DNA of 64,000 nucleotides from Microplitis mediator (Eukaryota; Arthropoda; Insecta; Hymenoptera; Braconidae): contig NC_079978.1 in assembly GCF_029852145.1 (NCBI RefSeq), positions 13,939,153 to 14,003,152 of the forward strand, written 5' to 3'. Below are positions 13,270 through 24,869 of the stretch, piece after piece. The notes below the pieces were generated by a model. It saw only the letters and a list, made by a program, of their open reading frames with translations. It had not been told where the DNA came from and searched no databases. The first letter of the stretch is position 1; every line of letters starts with the position of its first letter. The position numbers and the translations under genes were made by a program.

Positions 13270-13413
13270 TTTCGAGCTCGAAGATCTTGAAAATATATAA
13301 CTCAAAGGTATTGTCGAGAATAAAGAGCTCGAACATGCACTGGCAATAATGTTTTTGAGCTCCTGGAGCTCTAAAACAGCGGAAAGTTTTGGAGCCGGCC
13401 TGCAGGGTCAACC
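13270..13413 (-). repeat. Fragment of the AACTTCCCGC repeat family
   Basis: TTCGAGCTCGAAGATC, TTTTTGAGCTCCTGGAGCTC, CAGCGGAAAGTTTTGG and GCAGGGTCAACC occur in the same order as at the right end of 58117-59335 and, inverted, the left end of 42086-42942. Only this terminal block is present. Confidence 0.6.
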
Positions 13414-14678
13414 AGTTTCCAGATTATTTTAAGAATAATCTCAGCCAAAAAAAATTACTGACGATGATTTAAGTTGACTGAGACCCGGATTGTGAAGTTG
13501 TCGACAGTAGAACACTACCCCTCCGATTCGCGATGGAGGTGTGTAATTATCTACTGTGCATTCACTTAGCAGTAATTCCATAAATTTTGTACAGTGTAGA
13601 TAAATTAGCTTTATTTCATAATTTTAAATCTATTCATTCACTATTTTATATATTCTCTAGGTAATCGTTTGGTTGAATAAAATAAGATCTAAAGCAGCTT
13701 TTGAAATCCTCAACAAATTTCGAATAGTCGGAATTACTATTTCCTTTTGCATCCACCGCACATTTAATGGATTATCAGTAACTCTATGAGTTAAAAGTTG
13801 AATCGAAGTTGGGAAACTATGTTTAAGCAAAGATAGAAAGCTATTACAGTACCCTACTTATCATCCCACACATTTCCGATTGCTCTGCTAGTGCTTATGG
13901 CATTTAAGGGTAATAACGACAAGTTTGAATCCGTCCTACAATCCTTATTGAAGTTAAACTTCTGTGTCATAATTATATTATATATTTTCATGATTAAAAT
14001 TTGTAATTCAAAAAAACTATTAATTAGTATAATTGGAAAAAAAAAATAATCGTATAAAATAAATAAATGACTAGAACTAATATAAACTAAATCTGAACCA
14101 ATTCAAGCAAACCTGTTTGCATATCATTTTGAAGTTTATTTATTTATTTTATATTTTTTTCTCTGATTGAACGCTCGCCGTTGACGCATTCAACTCTTTC
14201 CGAAACACTCATTATTTCCTCGTTCCAGTCCAAGTGATACTTCCATTTACTAATTCGGTATGACCACTGTCCTCTTCACAGCAATTTAAAATTTATTTAT
14301 AGAGTATTATTTTCTCGTTAAATTATCAAATCTATGATCCTGACTTTTTTCTTTTTTCAAAATTTTTTTATTTAAAATATTGAAAACTTGATGTAGATTT
14401 GTTTAAAATAATTGAAATGAAAACAAGAATAGTAATTAAAATCGATACAAAAAATTACAAAACAATAACTTTTCATTAACTTACGGTGAAAAAAAAGTCT
14501 ACAAGCATTAATAGTTAAATTAGATACTTCGTGCTCCATTTTTCTCTACAACTTACTTCAAATTTTGAAATATTATTATTCTTTTTGCACGATTCAAACG
14601 CAAAGCAGAGAGGTTGTGCTTATTATCACGATAAAAATAAAACAGGATCCAATCGATCTGATCGGATCGAATCATGCA

Positions 14679-14996
14679 TTACACTGAAAAAAAAAAATAC
14701 TATTTTCCAAACAAGAATTTCTTGGTTGAAGAAATCCGATCAAAATTTTTATATTATTATTATTAATTACCAATTTCTTGAGAAAAGAGCTTCAAATTTA
14801 TTTTTGTTATTATATGAATTTGATATTATATTATGAGTAAACAAAAGAATAGCTCTACTTGAATTAAATAAAAATTATTTCCTTTAATTCTACGAATTCT
14901 TGAGACAAAATTATATATTCTTGAAAATTATCAAGAATATATGTTTTTGTCGCAAGTAAATGTTCTTGATAAAAGTATTTTTTTTTCTCAGTGTAA
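14679..14996. mobile_element. MITE with TTACACTGA...TCAGTGTAA ends
   Basis: The 318-bp unit starts TTACACTGAAAAAAAA and ends TTTTTTCTCAGTGTAA. Internal words around CAAGAATTTCTTG, ATTCTTGAGA and TTATCAAGAATATA recur in both orientations. The ends belong to the CACTG(A/T)-poly(A) type seen at 55023, 55422, 56857 and 62761. Confidence 0.6.
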
Positions 14997-14999
14997 CCT

Positions 15000-17060
15000 A
15001 TAAGTAATTATATATAATTATAAATTGACTTTTATGTCAGCCAGATCTATAAACAGATGTAATTATAATAGGCTTATATATGATTATACCTAAACTTAAA
15101 TTACCCAGATCCAATCCGATCTTATCATACACTTACGCAAAAAATTAAAGGAACAGAAAAATTTTATAAATTTTTAGTGATTTTTGGAAGGCTGTAACTT
15201 GGTGAAAAATAATCGTATCGAAATTGAATGAAAACCATTTTATAACTTAAAATCTCTAGTTTCGGTGCATTTTTTAAAAATTTTTTTAAGAGCTCCGGCT
15301 ATTGCGCAAACATGATAAATACCGCGAGACAAAAAATTTCTAAATTTTTTTTTTTTTCCGGAGAGCCCACGGACCGTGGAAAAATTCATTCAACTAAACC
15401 AATGCATAAGTCATTTAGCAAACTTATCCAGCTTAAATTTGGCTTTTTTTTAACCTCGTAGGACGATTTGTCGCAAAGATATCAGCCTTCAAACAAAAAA
15501 TGATTCTTTTAGCTTTGATCATCGATATTTCAGGTACCAATGATCGCACAGTAAATTGAAGGGCGGCGTTAAAAACTTAGATGAATTTCCTACAAGAACT
15601 TCTCATCATTTTTTGAAAAAAAAATATTTTTTTTATTTTTAACATCCACTAGAAGTAAGTTCAAAAAAATGACTGTTTTTGGTTTTATAGTAAATCAACC
15701 GCTACTCTGCAAATATCGATAAAAAAATACTGTTGCCAGGGATTTTTTTAGCTTAATTTACCCCCAATAACTGCAAATTTTCAAATTAAACTATCGAACC
15801 GTTTTTGGAAATGATCGATCAAAGTTTTGCTAAACACTGAAAGGAACAAGTATTGTTCTTTTAATTATGTAATCATTATCAAAATGGAAAAATTATTTAT
15901 TTTCGACTTTTCTTAAATTTTTGCGTTGGTTACTGAGCAAATGCAAGGAAATGATAAAAACCAAAAAATTTCCAAAAAACCTCAAAAAAATCAAAGAAAA
16001 AAAAAAGTTAAAAAAAAATTTCGAACACAAATAAACAAGTCAATTTTTTTTTTCTTTGATTTTTTTTTGATATTTTTTGGAATTTTTTTTTTTTTTGTCA
16101 TTTCCTTGCATTTGCTGAGCAACCAACCCAAAAATTTAAGAAAAGTAAAAAAAATATATATTTTTTCATTTATATTATGATAACACAATTAAAGGAACAA
16201 AACTTGTTCCTTTAATTGCTCGCAAAACTTTGATCGATCAATCCCAAAAAACGGTTCGATAGTTTAATTTGAAAATTTGCAGTTATTGGGGGTAAATTAA
16301 GCTAAAAAAATCCCTGGCAACAGTATTTTTTTATCGATATTTGCAGAGTAGCGGTTGATTTACTATAAAACCAAAAACAGTCATTTTTTTGAACTTACTT
16401 CTAGTGGATGTTAAAAATAAAAAAAATATTTTTTTTTCAAAAAATGATGAGAAGTTCTTGTAGGAAATTCATCTAAGTTTTTAACGCCGCCCTTCAATTT
16501 ACTGTGCGATCATTGGTACCTGAAATATCGATGATCAAAGCTAAAAGAATCATTTTTTGTTTGAAGGCTGATATCTTTGCGACAAATCGTCCTACGAGGT
16601 TAAAAAAAAAGCCAAAATAAAGCTGAATAAATTTGCTAAACGACCTATGCATTGGTTTCATTGAAACAATATTTCCACGGTCTGTGGGCTTTTCGGAAAA
16701 AAAAAAAATTTAGAAATTTTTTGTCTTGCGGTATTTCTTATGTTTGCGCAACAGCCGGAGTTCTCGAAAAATTTTTTCAAAAATGCACCGAAACTAGCGA
16801 TTTCAAGCTATAAAATGCTTCTTTAAAAATCTCGATACGATTATTTTTCACCAAGTTACAGCCTTCTAAAAATCACTAAAAATTTATAAAATTTTTCTGT
16901 CCCTTTAACTTTTTGCGTAAGTGTATGTAGTCTTCTATATAATCAAATCTGATTATTTGTAGGCTTATATATAATCATACTTAGGCTTGATCAGCCAGGT
17001 CTGATCCGATCTAATTATATTTAGGTTCATATAAATAGATTTATTTTAGTCCTAAAGATT
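15000..17060. repeat. TATATGATCAGATC-type array split by an insertion
   Basis: Words such as GCCAGATCTA, TATATGATTATA, GATCCGATCT and AGGCTTATATATAATCATAC lie at 15000-15127 and again at 16926-17060. The TA-flanked palindrome at 15130-16923 interrupts them. Removing it restores one continuous array of the family also found at 22264, 23150, 56968, 59920 and 61818. Confidence 0.5.
15130..16923. mobile_element. 1.8-kb perfect-arm palindrome, Tc1/mariner-like foldback
   Basis: Ends read CACTTACGCAAAAAATTAAA and its complement, flanked by TA at 15128-15129 and 16924-16925. The two arms, each nearly 900 bp, mirror each other, with the centre near 16030-16040. AAAGGAACAA/TTGTTCCTTT inverted words recur inside at about 15842 and 16192, hinting at an inner element. 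The two overlapping open frames at the centre are lysine/phenylalanine runs created by the palindrome. There is no transposase. Confidence 0.8.
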
Positions 17061-17429
17061 CTTAAGTGGACCTAAATAAGCATTTATCATACTTTATACT
17101 GCTGTTAGCTCAAATGGACTCTAACAAATCAAAATTTAACATCTTTTTTTGAACCTGTAAAAACTATTTATTCTCATTGGGTAGGATAAATTCTCAACTT
17201 TCTAGTGGGCAATTATCTATGTAAGTAACCAAGTATGTTAAGTACAAATTTTTGAATGTTTTGCGTGTTCATTTATTCCAATTAGTAAAATTGTAAATCG
17301 TCAATAAACAGTATATTTTCTCATTCAATTTATGAAATTATTTGGCTATCATTGAAAACCTACTATAGGGTAAATTCATCTATAACTATCGCTAATTAAG
17401 TTTTTTAAATTTAATCCAACATATAAGGT

Positions 17430-17620
17430 TTGGTCAGACATGAACAGGCATGGTCATGCCTGACTATGTTAGAATCAATTTATAACATCAGACATGATCA
17501 TGTTTGTTCATAATTTGTCAGACATGAATCAACATATCAGGTCTGATCAGAGCTGGAGGTTTTTGACTATCCAGGCTGGATCAGACATGAACAAGCATGA
17601 TCATGTCTGAACAGGAATGA
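17430..17620. repeat. GACATGATCATGTCTGA word array
   Basis: Palindromic variants of CAGACATGAACAGGCATGATC and TGATCATGTCTGA are repeated about eight times with short AT spacers. This is another private-word array; its terminal repeats were not identified. Confidence 0.5.
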
Positions 17621-17924
17621 CAATAATTGAGTTATAAAAAAATACAAAAATTAATTCAAAGTATTACCTACATATTATCAGTTAATATTCAAAATTCTTG
17701 AGCGCCGTTTAAATATTTAAATATTGGGCGGAAAATTTCAGCATAGTCATCATTTTATAGATATAAAATATTGCTGCTACAAGGAAGAAAAAATTTAAAA
17801 ACAAAACATCCGAATTCCAATCATTTTTGATATTTTCAAAATTCGTGAGCGACCTCTTGAAAATTTTTATCTGAGCTAATTTTTGGAGTGGCCTCTTAAA
17901 ACATCTTAAACCAACAAATTTTTA

Positions 17925-17965
17925 TAAGAGACTCGAAAAAAAATAGTCGGTTTCTTTGGGCCACC

Positions 17966-18010
<45 letters not shown>
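17925..18010. repeat. Foldback end fragment plus (TA)n
   Basis: AATAGTCGGTTTCTTTGGGC and CCACCCTAATATATA match the right end of the TAGGGTGGCC foldback type. The fragment runs into an uninterrupted (TA)n of about 40 bases that also borders the next foldback. Confidence 0.55.
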
Positions 18011-18013
<3 letters not shown>

Positions 18014-18909
18014 GGTGCTTTTTTTTTGCGACTATTTTTTTTTTCGCTCCCATCCCGAAATTTTGTTGGAAATACCCCCGAAAAAATTCCCTGAGAGTTT
18101 GAGCCCTTAATATTAATATTAAGTACTCAACCACAGCGTGGGAAGATTTCCCATTTAAAATACACGGGAACTTTGATTTTTTTTTTAAACTTCTATAACT
18201 CCGCAGCATTTTATGATATCAACTCGCCCAAAGTCGGGATTTTCTCAGAATTCAATGCTCTACAAAAGTGCCCATTGTCGCGAAGTCGTCACTCATACGG
18301 GTGGGGTAGTACGGACCGCTAAACTGAATTTTTTCATAGGAATCCTGTTTTTTCTCTCAACAACAACACCTACAGAAAAAATGTAAACGACAATTTTATA
18401 GGAAATTCAATTCTCTACAAAAAAAATCAATATTATCTAAGATTTGATTCGACATTTTATGGGTATTCAATGCTATGTAAACTTCAATAGTTAATATCTC
18501 GGAAAATATCAATCTTAGTGATTTGGTGCTTTTAACCTTTTTTGTAGGAAATTAAATTTCCTATAAAAATGTTCTTTGTATTTTTTCTGTAGGTCTTGTT
18601 GTTTATGAGATAATGAGAGAAAAAACAAGAATTCTATGAAAAAATTCAGTTTAGCGGTCCGTACTACCCCACCCGTATGAATTACGACTTTGAGACAACG
18701 GGCACTTTTGTAGAGCATTAAATTCTGAGAAAATCCCATTTTTGGGCGAGATGATATCATAAAATGCCGCGGAGTTATAGAAGTTTAAAAAAAAAAAATC
18801 AAAGTTCCCGTGTATTTTAAATGGGAAATCTTCCCACGCTGTGCTTGAGTACTTAATATTAATATTAAGGGCTCAAACTCTCAGGGAATTTTTTGGGGGG
18901 TATTTCCAA
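18011..18909. mobile_element. Foldback FB5 (TAGGGTGCTT end), right end truncated
   Basis: It starts TAGGGTGCTT against (TA)n. Arms mirror each other around about 18470. Each arm carries GAGCCCTTAATATTAATATT and the CTCTACAAAAGTGCCC-like module. The right arm stops about 60 bases early, at TATTTCCAAT, where the dispersed repeat beginning ATCGGATCCG starts. Confidence 0.75.
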
Positions 18910-19716
18910 TCGGATCCGAATGAAATTTTTCACACTTATTCTATGGGCGATTATCACGGTTAAGTTCGAAGATGGGCTAAATCGTTCGATAAGTTTAGAA
19001 GTTATGGCTGTTTCAAATTTCCACGATTTAAAAAAAAAATTTTTTTATCCATTTTCAAGTTCATATAACTTTAAAACTAACACTCATAGATAATTTCTGT
19101 AAAAAGTAGTTGAAAGCTTGTCTAATAAGCTTTAATTTATGACCTTAATCTTAATGTTTTGGCCATTTCTTTCAATAATTTGATAGCCTAGAAAATTTTA
19201 ATGGAATCAAAAAATGTTGAAAATATAGTTTTCATTCAACATCATTTATGCATTTCCCATTACAATTGAATTTCATTAGTTGTATTTTATAGTGAACAAA
19301 ATAACCTGCAAATTTCATTGCTATTTTATATTTCAAAAGTATTTCTTTTATTATTTCTGATGTATCAACTGTACCTGCACGTCCTATAATTATATCTGAT
19401 CTTGTCATCGTAATAATAATTACAATTATGATCTCATACTAATTAAATTTTCTATACTTTGTTTACGTGAAGGTTAGTTTGGTACATTACTTATATAATG
19501 TTTTGTCAAATCAACTATCTGAAGTTCTCTATCGAAAATAGTCGTTGTCTTTTTTTACTCTCACTCTTAACAAACGAGCCTTATTTTATATCATGACTAT
19601 ACATATACACTTACATGTATCACAAGATATGTACGTATGAAACTTTTTATATATATTAATTGGAAAATCTACCTTCCATTTCGGCTGCCGAATGGCCTTT
19701 TTTCTTAATTTAAAAT
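18910..19716 (+). repeat. Dispersed repeat R, copy 1 (~800 bp)
   Basis: It aligns closely along its length with 49964-50762, and its first two thirds align with 49428-49963. It starts near CGGATCCGAATGAAATTTTT and ends soon after CCATTTCGGCTGCCGAATGG, a 3'-terminal hairpin followed by a T-run. There is no coding capacity. The hairpin near one end and the tandem copies recall Helitron derivatives, but a CTRR end was not found. Confidence 0.7.
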
Positions 19717-20243
19717 CTTTCAGTGAACCTAATTAACCCTATGAGTACCTTATACGCTAAATAGCTCCTAAAGATTTTATAGCAGATAAATGTTAACTTG
19801 ACTTTTTAAATCTAAAGAAACTATTCATACCTATTATTAAGTCCTATAAATACTTTAACTTCTAATTTAGACCTAAATATTTTGCGTATAAAGAATTTTC
19901 AGCTCTTAAGTCAGTGAGGCAGATATTTATGCATTTTTTCTCAAAATTAATGATCTATAAATGAATTCATTAAGTACTCATTAAACTACACACACTTATC
20001 AAGTCTTAAAGATTCTTAAGAAAGTGTCATTTTAAAATAAACACAAAGAATAAGTTAAAAATATAGATTCTATCAACAGTCACGAGCAGCGCCACTCGCA
20101 TTTTTGTTTTTTTTTTAATTATTTCAAGAATTAATATGAAGTGTCTTAATTTACGATGCAGAAACCGTTTATATTATATATGTATATTCGTGTATTTGTT
20201 ATTTTGTATTTTTTTTAATTATATTGAAAACTTTTTATTGCAG

Positions 20244-20404
20244 TGAAACCTTTGACGATAAAAGTAAGCAGACCCGGTTCTGCAAACAAAAATGAATCTC
20301 TACAAGCCAAACATCGGTATGACTTGGAATGTGAAACAACTGGTTCAAACCCGCCTGCGGTAATAACGTGGTACAAAGGAAAACGCCCACTCAAGCACGT
20401 CAGC
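20244..20404 (+). CDS. Sidestep-like Ig protein, internal exon 1
   Basis: A 161-bp exon lies between a T-rich acceptor ending CAG and a GTAAGT donor. It opens with two bases of a split codon (phase 1) and ends on a codon boundary (phase 0). The translation starts KPLTIKVSRPG and contains YDLECETTGSNPPAVITWYK. The Cys in LEC and the Trp in ITW are the B-strand Cys and C-strand Trp of an Ig fold. The SNPPA.ITW pattern is typical of Sidestep-family domains, transmembrane Ig proteins that bind Beaten-path receptors during axon guidance in Drosophila. The family assignment rests on recalled motif similarity; another Ig cell-adhesion protein is possible. Confidence 0.8.
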
Positions 20405-21644
20405 GTAAGTTAATTTTTATAAAAATAAAAACATGTAAATAATTCAATCTCATTTATACAAGGTACTTTAAAAAAGTTCATAAATATGCATGTATATATA
20501 CATAAATATATTTAGGAACATATTTTTATACTTTTATATTATTATCCTGTAACGAGTTATTAAATTTACCAGCAGCTAAATAATTAAAAGTAAATTCAAT
20601 TTATGTTTGAAATAAACTTATTTTATATTTTAAAATATTAATAATCAGTAGCATTTTTTAGAGCCATTATTTACACGGTGAGAAATTTACTGTAAAATTT
20701 CCAATAGAAGGACAGTCCTATTGTATTTATCAGTATTTATAATGTCTTATAGTAAATTTCGAAATCATTTCTACTAAAAAATAACAATCAATATTTTAGT
20801 GTAAGAAACAGATTAAAAATTATTAATATTATTAGTAATTTTTTAAAGAAAACCATAGTAAAATCGATTACTCATTACATTTTAATATGCGAGTTAACTT
20901 CCCAGTGAACACACCAACGTAACAGTGATATCACACATAGAGAACATGTAACGTAACAAATTCAACGTAAATTTTACATTCTGATGATATAAATTGGAAT
21001 GTAAATAATACGTCAAATTTGTGACGTAAATGTGACCTTAAGATTACATGCATGTTACTGACCGAGTGATATCACATTGGTGACCTAAATGTGACGTTAT
21101 ATTTATATCACATACTAACGTTAGCTTTACATTCTAGATATTACCTCAAAATTGCGTAACAAAATCGACTTATAAGTGACATAAGCTTGGTGATTCTATT
21201 TTATCGTCACATTTACATCACAATGTAATGTTTCTGATACGTTCATAATGTTACAGCTTTCTTTCATAAAAAATAGTAATATTTATTTTGCATTGTAATA
21301 TTTCATCACATTTATGTAAAAATTTTACTTTAAAATGATGTACGTATTTCGACGGCATTGCGATAGGAAGGGTTATGCGTAAAAAGGATGTATTTGTTAT
21401 AATTAATATTTTTACATTTATTTTATGTAAGAAATAATATTTGTTATTGAAACACGCTGAGGTTTATGTCGAATCAGTGAAGTAAACTTTTTTTTATTTA
21501 TATAAATTTACATCCGTATTTTCATTTGCTTATAAATAATTAAATAATTTTTTATTATTAGACATTTTATTTGGTTTTTCTAATCTTTATTGTTATTATC
21601 CTTTTTCATTAAATTAAATACAAATAAATAATGATAAGACTTTC

Positions 21645-21973
21645 TGTAAGAAGGACACTTTAATATATTTCACTTGCTAGGAGATAGAACCAAACGTTAA
21701 GGGAAAGGGAGAGAGTAGCTAGATAACGTCACGTTTGGTCCTCTCGGAGGGCCCCGTTGGAATGCCTCTTCTTCATACGCATCAATGTCCATCTCGCTCT
21801 TCTCTAGTGGGGATGAACCTTGTCAGAGGCTGGGAGTAGCTCCTGACGTCAGATGCTACAGGCCTCAAGATGCCTTCCGAGCAAAAGGCTCGGTATTCAG
21901 GAAGGAGTAGCTTACATTTCGTATAAAAAAAAGTATATATGTTTTTCAGTCAATAAATCATATATTAATATCA
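21645..21973 (+). mobile_element. Probable solo LTR
   Basis: The 329-bp segment begins TGTAAGAAGGACAC and ends ATATCA. It is flanked by CTTTC and CTTCC, a 4-of-5 match for a target duplication. It has a GC-rich body, TATAAAA near 21922 and AATAAA near 21953, as in an LTR with a promoter and poly(A) signal. No internal region is attached. Confidence 0.45.
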
Positions 21974-22514
21974 CTTCCATTTTTTCTTTATGAATTTTTT
22001 TTTTAATTTCGCAATTATAATTTCTAGCGCATAAAAGTGCTTTGTACAATTTAATAGAAAATGATATCACTTAGAGGTCACTGTTATATAACCTCAACGT
22101 AATTTTTTTTTTTTTTTCATGACTTCTATGTTATGTAAATATGATATTCGCATAACATCACCGCTATATCACTAATGTAACATGCATGTCACATTAACAT
22201 CACATTTGCGTCCATTATGTTATGCAATAATGTTACTTAATTGAATGTGAAATTTCGCGTCACATCCCGGGGAAAAAGCTTTAGATCTGACCATATATAA
22301 TTATATCTGATCAGATCTGGCAAAGCAGATCTGGCCAGATCTTTAAATTGTCTCTATCTGACAAGATCTGGACAGACATGATCAGATGTAATTATATGTG
22401 GTCAGATCTAAACCTTTTTTCTCGGGGATCCTTATTAAAAAAAATATTAAATTGCAAAAAAAAAACAAGATAGTTTTAATTCGATCCGAAATGTAATCTA
22501 ATGTATTAAGAACT

Positions 22515-22945
22515 CTCGCAGATTTGAATCACGATGGAAACACGGTGGGTTTATTCCATTTTACCACTGTGATTACGCGGTGTATCCACCGTGATTCCAT
22601 GGTGGCTTGACCACTGTGTATACACGGTGTTTCCACTGTGATTACGCGGTGGATACACCGTGGAACCACGGTGGTGAAATAGCACACAGCCACCGTGGAA
22701 TCACGGTGGTGAAATAGCACACAGCCACCGTGGAATCACGGTGGATACACCGCGTAATCACAGTGGAAACACCGTGTATACACAGTGGTCAAGCCACCGT
22801 GGAATCACGGTGGATACACCGCGTAATCACAGTGGATACACTGTGTATACCCGGTGGTGAAATGGAACAAACCCACCGTGTAACCACGGTGGATCCACGG
22901 TGTTTACACTTCTACGGTGTTTCCACCGTGATTCAAATCTGCGAG
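22515..22945. repeat. CCACCGTG palindromic word array
   Basis: The outer ends CTCGCAGATTTGAATCACG and its complement are exact inverted repeats. The interior is an almost unbroken string of CCACCGTG, CACGGTGG and GTATACAC-type words, and larger blocks recur in direct and inverted order. The whole 431 bp can fold back. Open frames on both strands here are repeat artefacts. Confidence 0.8.
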
Positions 22946-23004
22946 GGAACGTTACTTAAAGAAATTATACATGATTATGATTGATGAAAAAATTCCAGTG
23001 ACTG

Positions 23005-23075
23005 CTGGGCTCGAACCTGCATCCTTCCCATTCGAAGTCTTTGATGATATTCACTGCGCTGACCCACGTATGCGA
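23005..23075 (-). ncRNA. tRNA-like (SINE-like) module, second copy
   Basis: On the - strand an A-box-like TGGGTCAGCGCAGTGAA is followed by a B-box GGTTCGAGCCC, then CAGCAGTCACTGGAATTTTT and TTCATCA. The 3' half matches the module at 2045-2130 nearly base for base. The T-stem GCAGG/CCAGC has one mismatch, so this copy looks more tRNA-like than the first. It may be a SINE head or a captured polymerase III promoter. Confidence 0.5.
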
Positions 23076-23455
23076 TCGCGTGAGTGTAAATAACCAGATA
23101 TGAACAATTTTCAATAAAAATGCAATGCATACATGATTATATCTGAGCAGATATGACAAGATCAGATTATGTTAAATGCTGTATTTAATTCAGATATAAT
23201 TATATCTGGTCAGATCTAAATCATTTTCCCCGGGATGTGGCTCACATGTGACCTAAATGTTACTTATATTTTACGTAACCTAATATTTTTGATTCTATAA
23301 ATTTTACGTCTCCGTTATATTGCCGTGTTCACTGGGTTTATTTTACAATGATCCACAGTAAATTTGAAAACATTGTAACCATAGAAATTTATACATCTTC
23401 ATTGATGCAAAAGATTTCTACAGGGATCCTGTGATTTAACTTCCCGCGAAAAACA

Positions 23456-23651
23456 TCGTAAACTTAATACTTGATTAGACCTTAAAGAATATATAAGCAA
23501 ATGTATTGATATGAGGTAACACAAGGTGTAACGCACTAGGCGGATACAACTGGAATGAACATTCAACTCACTTCCGCTCAAACTTACAGTCAGACCCTTA
23601 CGACTAATACACAATTATGTGTATCTTGCATACTCATGGAACGATCACTCA
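23456..23651 (-). mobile_element. Copia LTR copy, probably the 3' LTR
   Basis: The 196 bases align with 37841-38035, including GTAAACTTAATAC, ATATAAGCAAAT and the terminal GATCACTCA. In the - orientation of the Copia body at 33182-37710 this is the expected position of the 3' LTR, separated from it by an ATT tract with two LINE insertions. Bases to the left do not match the other LTR. Confidence 0.6.
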
Positions 23652-23699
23652 CACGCTCGCTCAAGACGCACATACTCAGCTACATTAATCCAAAACTCA

Positions 23700-23721
23700 T
23701 TTATTATTATTATTATTATTT
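23700..23721. repeat. (TTA)7 tract at the 3' end of the Dong-like element
   Basis: About seven TTA units lie just outside the 3' end of the R4/Dong-like relic. In the element's sense strand they read (TAA)n, the target known for Dong elements. Confidence 0.85.
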
Positions 23722-23827
23722 CTTTTTAGTTAAATGCTCAGGGGGTTATTCCTGGTAGTCCGACTAAACTGAGGGCCTCACCTGAGCGCCAAATCGTTAC
23801 TGCTGTGATGCTTTATCAATAAGATGA

Positions 23828-24865
23828 TCAGCATGCGCAGCAGGCCAAGTTTCGTTGCCTAAGTAAACGGAGAGATCCGAGGATAACAGCTTTCTGCATC
23901 CGCGATACCAGAAACTCAACTTGCGCTGAACAAGTTGGCGCTCTAGCCAGTGCAGACACAAAAGACCGTTTCATCCTTCCTAGGACGCCAACAATGAGTA
24001 CGACAAGCTTGATACGGTGGCCTGAGTAAAGTTTGCCAATTTCAAATAGGAGATCCTGATATATCTCGTGTTTGTGCTCTTCTTTGACCGTGATGTTATA
24101 CTCAGCAGGTGCTGAGAACTCGATGACATAAATGTTATGAGCGGTTTTATCGCTGAGCACAATGTTAGGTTTATTATGGTCTATTTTCCACGTTGTTGCG
24201 AATGGCACGTTCCAGTAAATACGGCAACGGTCATTCTCAACAACTTGCGGAATATCTCCTGGCAGATAAGGCAGCACTGGTGTTTTATCGATACCGTGCG
24301 TATGTCTAAGATGGTAATAAAGTACTCGCAGAGCAGCATTATGACGCTGGATGCATGCATTTCTTGCCAACACAGGACTTGCTGACAAGAGATGCATGAG
24401 CGTCTCTGGATGTTGCTTACACACCCTACACAAAGTGTCGAGTAGCTGCATCTGGAAGACTTTAGCACGGTATCCGAGGGTATTTATTACACCATCTTGG
24501 CAGGCAAAAATATATCCTTCGGTCTCGGACATCAGACTAGCTGACTTAAGGAAGGAAAACGTCAGCTGGGTAGACAAGCCATGATCACGCACGTGTTTAA
24601 AGAACACGCTGTGCATAGACTTGTCCATGTGTGTACTGAGCAGTTTTTGCTGCTTAGCATTTCTGACGACCATCTTAAATTCCTCCTTAGGGAGTTCAAT
24701 AAGAGGATTTACTCTTCCGAGACCGAGGGATTTTGCCGCGTACTTTGCTGCCTTATATAAAAACGCTCCCTTACGCCTATTCTCATGACTATGAACAATT
24801 TGCATAAGGAAGTCGTCTTCATCTGCTGTAAAATTGACAACTTCGTATGTTAGACCCAAAACCAA
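23828..24865 (-). pseudogene. Dong/R4-like C-terminal CCHC and endonuclease domain
   Basis: A long open stretch of 345 codons follows the thumb domain. It contains CRVCKQHPETLMHLLSASP, the CCHC-like knuckle, then RHNAALRVLYYHL. The restriction-like endonuclease follows as KPNIVLSDK, IEFSAPAEYNI, KEEHKHEIYQDLLFEI. The family's catalytic Pro-Asp appears as Pro-Asn (KPN), so nicking activity is probably lost even though the frame is open. It would normally cut the (TAA)n target. Confidence 0.7.
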
Positions 24866-24869
24866 ACGA

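Larger units (their letters stand above)
22264..23235. mobile_element. CCCGGGG-ended element with GATCAGATC words
   Basis: ATCCCGGGGAAAA at the left is mirrored by TTTTCCCCGGGAT at the right. Subterminal TTTAGATCTGACCA words also mirror each other. TATATAATTATATCTGATCAG-type words fill both flanks. It contains the CCACCGTG array and a tRNA-like module. It is related to 56968-60411 and 61818-62600. Confidence 0.6.
20901..23336. mobile_element. CCCAGTGAACAC element with GTGACGTAA arrays (copy 2)
   Basis: Ends are CCCAGTGAACAC and its complement GTGTTCACTGGG. Left (20915-21330) and right (22090-22260, 23237-23320) zones are dense in GTGACGTAAATGTGAC-like words, parallel to copy 1 at 1076-2471. 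It has been enlarged by a solo-LTR-like insertion and by a CCCGGGG-ended element that itself carries a CCACCGTG array. The TA target duplication clear in copy 1 is not clear here. Confidence 0.65.

Noticed and set aside
15926..16188. Two overlapping frames on opposite strands, Lys- or Phe-rich
   Set aside because: They are the mirror-image centre of the 1.8-kb palindrome with A/T runs; no protein features.
18893..19093. Frame similar to one at 49444-49629, suggesting a conserved small protein
   Set aside because: Both are the same position of repeat R; the frame breaks in the third copy, so similarity is from the repeat, not protein constraint.
22515..22945. CRISPR-like regular repeats or a small protein gene
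   Set aside because: Repeats are self-complementary in both orientations with no constant spacer length, in a eukaryotic intron; frames follow the repeated word.
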